Positions 5,907 through 7,688 of a stretch of 7,688 nt of DNA are shown one piece after another; the stretch's first letter is position 1, and each line of letters opens with the position of its first letter. The stretch spans positions 1 to 7,688 of the forward strand of contig QYQI01000032.1 in the NCBI GenBank assembly GCA_007280825.1, read 5' to 3'. Position numbers and translations under genes: made by a program. Source of the DNA: Ignavibacteriales bacterium (GTDB lineage Bacteria; Bacteroidota; Ignavibacteria; Ignavibacteriales; Melioribacteraceae). A model generated the notes under the pieces. That model saw only the letters and a list, made by a program, of their open reading frames with translations, had not been told where the DNA came from and searched no databases.

Positions 5907-7472
5907 ATGAACAATCAAACAGAAGATTTTAATCCGGCTACCGGAGAAAGTTTAGGATTTTCTAAATTACATTCGGTTGATGAATTAGTAGAAATGATCC
6001 ATCTTGCAGAAGAGGCACAGAAATTATGGAAAGAATATTCAGTAGCAGAGAGAATCAAATCTGTTTTGAAGATTCGTGAATATATAGTTAGTAATGCAGA
6101 TAAAATTGCAGAGATAATTTCTCGTGATAATGGGAAAACAAGAATTGATGCATTAGCAACTGAGGTTTTACCGGCTGCTATGGGAATTTCTTTCTACTGT
6201 AAAAATGCAAAAAGATTTTTACGTGATAAAAGACTCGGCAGCGGAAATATATTTCTGATCAATAAAAGGAGTAAAATAGTAAGAGTACCTTACGGAGTAG
6301 TTGGAATAATTTCTCCATGGAATTACCCATTCTCAATCCCTTTGGCAGAAGTTATCATGGGTTTGCTTGCAGGCAATGCCGTAATATTAAAAACTGCATC
6401 TGAAACACAGATGGTTGGCTTAGCTTTGAAGGAAGCAGTTGAATTTGCAAATCTTCCGAGCGGAATTTTTAATTTTATTAATCTACCTGGGAAAATTGCC
6501 GGTGATGCTTTTTTTGATAGCGGAATTAATAAATTATTTTTTACAGGATCTGTAGCAGTTGGAAAATATTTGATGGGACAAGCCGCTAAAACTTTAACTC
6601 CAATTTGTCTAGAACTCGGCGGCAATGATGCAATGATTGTTTGTGAAGATGCTGATCCATATCGTGCGGCGATGGGTGCTTTATGGGCCGGATTTCAGAA
6701 TGCAGGACAATCATGTGGCGGTGTTGAAAGAATTTATGTGCATGAAAAAATTTATGAATCATTCATGAATATCTTAAAAGATAAAATTGAAAACCTTCAT
6801 GTTGATTACGATACTGATTTTAATTCTGATATGGGATGTATGACTACCGAGAGACAATTAGAGATAGTAAGAAATCATATCGAAGATGCTTTGAATAAAG
6901 GCGCAAATGTTTATGCTCAATCAAAAACTCCAAAAAATAATCAATTGAAAAATTTTCATCCGGCAGTAGTTCTTACAAATGTTAATCACAATATGATCGT
7001 TATGCGCGATGAAACATTCGGACCTGTTGTTGGAGTTATGAAATTCAATAATTATGAAGAAGCAATTATACTGGCAAATGATTCTTATCTGGGACTTACC
7101 GGATCTGTATGGACGAAAAATCAAAATCGAGGCGAAAAAATTGCAAAGCAAATTAAAGCAGGTGTAGTTACAATAAATGATCATTTGATGAGTCATGGTT
7201 TAGTTGAAACTCCATGGGGAGGATTTAAGGAATCCGGTATTGGCAGAACACATGGCGAGATGGGATTCGATGAAATGACACAGCCATTAACTATTGTAAA
7301 AGATATTCTTCCATTTGTAAAAAAGAATTTGTGGTGGCATCCGTTCAATAAAAATCTTTACAAAGGTTTGAAGGGATTGATTGATTTACTTTACAGTAAA
7401 AAGTTATCATTGAAGTTGAATGGATTAGTAAATCTTCTAAAAATAATTCTTAGAATTTTTAGAAAAGAATAA
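5907..7472 (+). CDS. NAD(P)-dependent aldehyde dehydrogenase with C-terminal hydrophobic tail
   Basis: Oxidises an aldehyde to the acid using NAD(P)+. The 521-residue protein has a full ALDH core (about 5-465). Visible motifs are PWNYPF with oxyanion Asn139, the coenzyme-site Lys162 in LKTASE (usually KPSE), FTGSVAVGK (212-220), LELGGND with general-base Glu236, NAGQSCGG with nucleophile Cys270, DETFGPV (368-374) with coenzyme-binding Glu369, and PWGGFKESGIGR (436-447). GGAGAA at 5899-5904 supports the start. After residue 465 an extension of roughly 55 residues follows: LPFVKKNLWWHPFNKNLYKGLKG, then leucine/isoleucine-rich stretches alternating with Lys/Arg, ending RIFRKE. Such a cationic amphipathic tail suggests association with the inner membrane face, as in ALDHs acting on lipid-derived aldehydes. 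The substrate itself cannot be read from the sequence. The gene follows a lipoprotein gene by 30 bp. It is not obviously part of the pyrimidine pathway; a malonate-semialdehyde role is not supported by any diagnostic motif I can see. Confidence 0.93.
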   Translation: MNNQTEDFNPATGESLGFSKLHSVDELVEMIHLAEEAQKLWKEYSVAERIKSVLKIREYIVSNADKIAEIISRDNGKTRIDALATEVLPAAMGISFYCKNAKRFLRDKRLGSGNIFLINKRSKIVRVPYGVVGIISPWNYPFSIPLAEVIMGLLAGNAVILKTASETQMVGLALKEAVEFANLPSGIFNFINLPGKIAGDAFFDSGINKLFFTGSVAVGKYLMGQAAKTLTPICLELGGNDAMIVCEDADPYRAAMGALWAGFQNAGQSCGGVERIYVHEKIYESFMNILKDKIENLHVDYDTDFNSDMGCMTTERQLEIVRNHIEDALNKGANVYAQSKTPKNNQLKNFHPAVVLTNVNHNMIVMRDETFGPVVGVMKFNNYEEAIILANDSYLGLTGSVWTKNQNRGEKIAKQIKAGVVTINDHLMSHGLVETPWGGFKESGIGRTHGEMGFDEMTQPLTIVKDILPFVKKNLWWHPFNKNLYKGLKGLIDLLYSKKLSLKLNGLVNLLKIILRIFRKE

Positions 7473-7476
7473 TGAA

Positions 7477-7503
7477 TAGAGACGCGATATATCGCGTCTC
7501 TAC
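7477..7503. repeat. Perfect 26-bp palindrome, REP-like (GTAGAGACG...CGTCTCTA)
   Basis: Bases 7477-7502 are exactly self-complementary, with 13-base half-site TAGAGACGCGATA. Including C7503, the minus strand begins with GTAG, the tetranucleotide found at the foot of REP hairpins mobilised by RAYT (Y1) transposases. As RNA or single-stranded DNA it forms 11 bp with a TATA loop. Its GC-rich arms stand out sharply from the AT-rich surroundings. From memory, palindromes with the same GTAGAGACG/CGTCTCTAC ends are abundant in other genomes, such as filamentous cyanobacteria; I could not check this. It starts 4 bp after the ALDH stop codon and lies between convergent genes. It may therefore also halt transcription, although no U-run follows on the plus strand and only a loosely T-rich stretch follows on the minus strand. 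Confidence 0.7.
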
Positions 7504-7511
7504 AAAAAATA

Positions 7512-7688
7512 TTAAAACTTCGGTGTAATTCCCATATTATACAACATGAAAGAATAAAGATCGGTAACAAGCTCAATAGATTTTGATGTACTTGTTCCTG
7601 CGCCGTGTCCTACTTTTGTCTCTATATGAATTAGAGTTGGATTCTTTCAGCTATTCATTATTTACAATTCCAACGATAAGATTATTAA
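7512..7688 (-). pseudogene. C-terminal remnant of a prolyl oligopeptidase (S9A), interrupted
   Basis: On the minus strand, bases 7646-7512 encode 44 residues: KNPTLIHIETKVGHGAG, then TSTSKSIELVTDLYSFMLYNMGITPKF, and TAA. This matches the extreme C-terminus of prolyl oligopeptidases, where NPVLIRIETKAGHGAGKPT carries the catalytic histidine (His680 in the porcine enzyme). A full enzyme is about 700 residues with an N-terminal beta-propeller and cleaves after proline in short peptides. Just upstream of KNP the frame meets TGA (7649-7647) and TAA (7664-7662). The other two frames are also broken within the last 45 bases, so no open frame leads into the fragment. Another frame reads IAE just upstream, as in the FIAE-type segment expected a short way before KNP, which would fit a small frame-shifting deletion. 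This is only a hint. A decayed gene is the simplest reading; a low-quality sequence end would look the same. Confidence 0.7.

Noticed and set aside
6323..7196. Minus-strand open frames opposite the aldehyde dehydrogenase (6323-6625 and 6921-7196)
   Set aside because: Both overlap an intact ALDH with all catalytic motifs. Neither translation has family features.
5907..7472. Assignment of the ALDH as malonate-semialdehyde dehydrogenase finishing pyrimidine catabolism
   Set aside because: It is separated from the operon by the oppositely oriented yebC and a lipoprotein gene. The sequence shows only general ALDH motifs, with no CoA-dependent MMSDH signature.
7391..7576. Minus-strand open frame spanning the ALDH end, the palindrome and the peptidase remnant
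   Set aside because: It is out of frame with the peptidase fragment and crosses the repeat, so it is not a plausible protein.

Overview
The window is an AT-rich piece of bacterial chromosome. Several traits point to the Bacteroidota/Chlorobi-Ignavibacteria side of the tree. The YebC protein has the Bacteroidota-type N-terminus (MGRIFETRK...) instead of the proteobacterial MAGHSKW form. A TAnnTTTG-like promoter box lies upstream of it, and there is a typical low-GC codon bias. This placement is an inference from sequence style, not a database result.

Positions 1-4268 (+ strand) hold a reductive pyrimidine (uracil/thymine) catabolism operon. It begins with the last residues of what looks like the PreT flavoprotein subunit, ending 3 bp before preA. 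Next come preA (dihydropyrimidine dehydrogenase, catalytic/Fe-S subunit), hydA (dihydropyrimidinase) and an NCS1-family nucleobase/hydantoin transporter. Together they would import a pyrimidine, reduce it with NAD(P)H to the dihydropyrimidine, and open the ring to the N-carbamoyl-beta-amino acid. The third enzyme, beta-ureidopropionase, is not in the window. The operon promoter lies upstream of the window.

Positions 4279-4989 (- strand) hold yebC, convergent with the transporter and only 10 bp from it. A 182-bp intergenic region (4990-5171) separates yebC from a divergent gene pair. It holds a possible yebC promoter, a perfect 14-bp palindrome touching the yebC ribosome binding site, and a weaker candidate promoter for the rightward genes.

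Positions 5172-7472 (+ strand) hold a two-gene unit: an uncharacterised lipoprotein with a TolB-N/CsgG/DUF799-like layout, and an aldehyde dehydrogenase with an unusual cationic, hydrophobic C-terminal tail.

Positions 7473-7688 contain a perfect 26-bp palindrome that resembles a REP-type mobile repeat with a GTAG foot. Beyond it, on the - strand, is the C-terminal end of a prolyl oligopeptidase. That reading frame is interrupted by two in-frame stops, so it looks like a pseudogene remnant or a damaged contig end.

No tRNA, rRNA, CRISPR array or transposase gene was seen. I do not see a clearly new multi-gene system. The best leads are the palindromic repeat, the interrupted peptidase, the lipoprotein/ALDH pair with its tail, and the leader palindrome of yebC.
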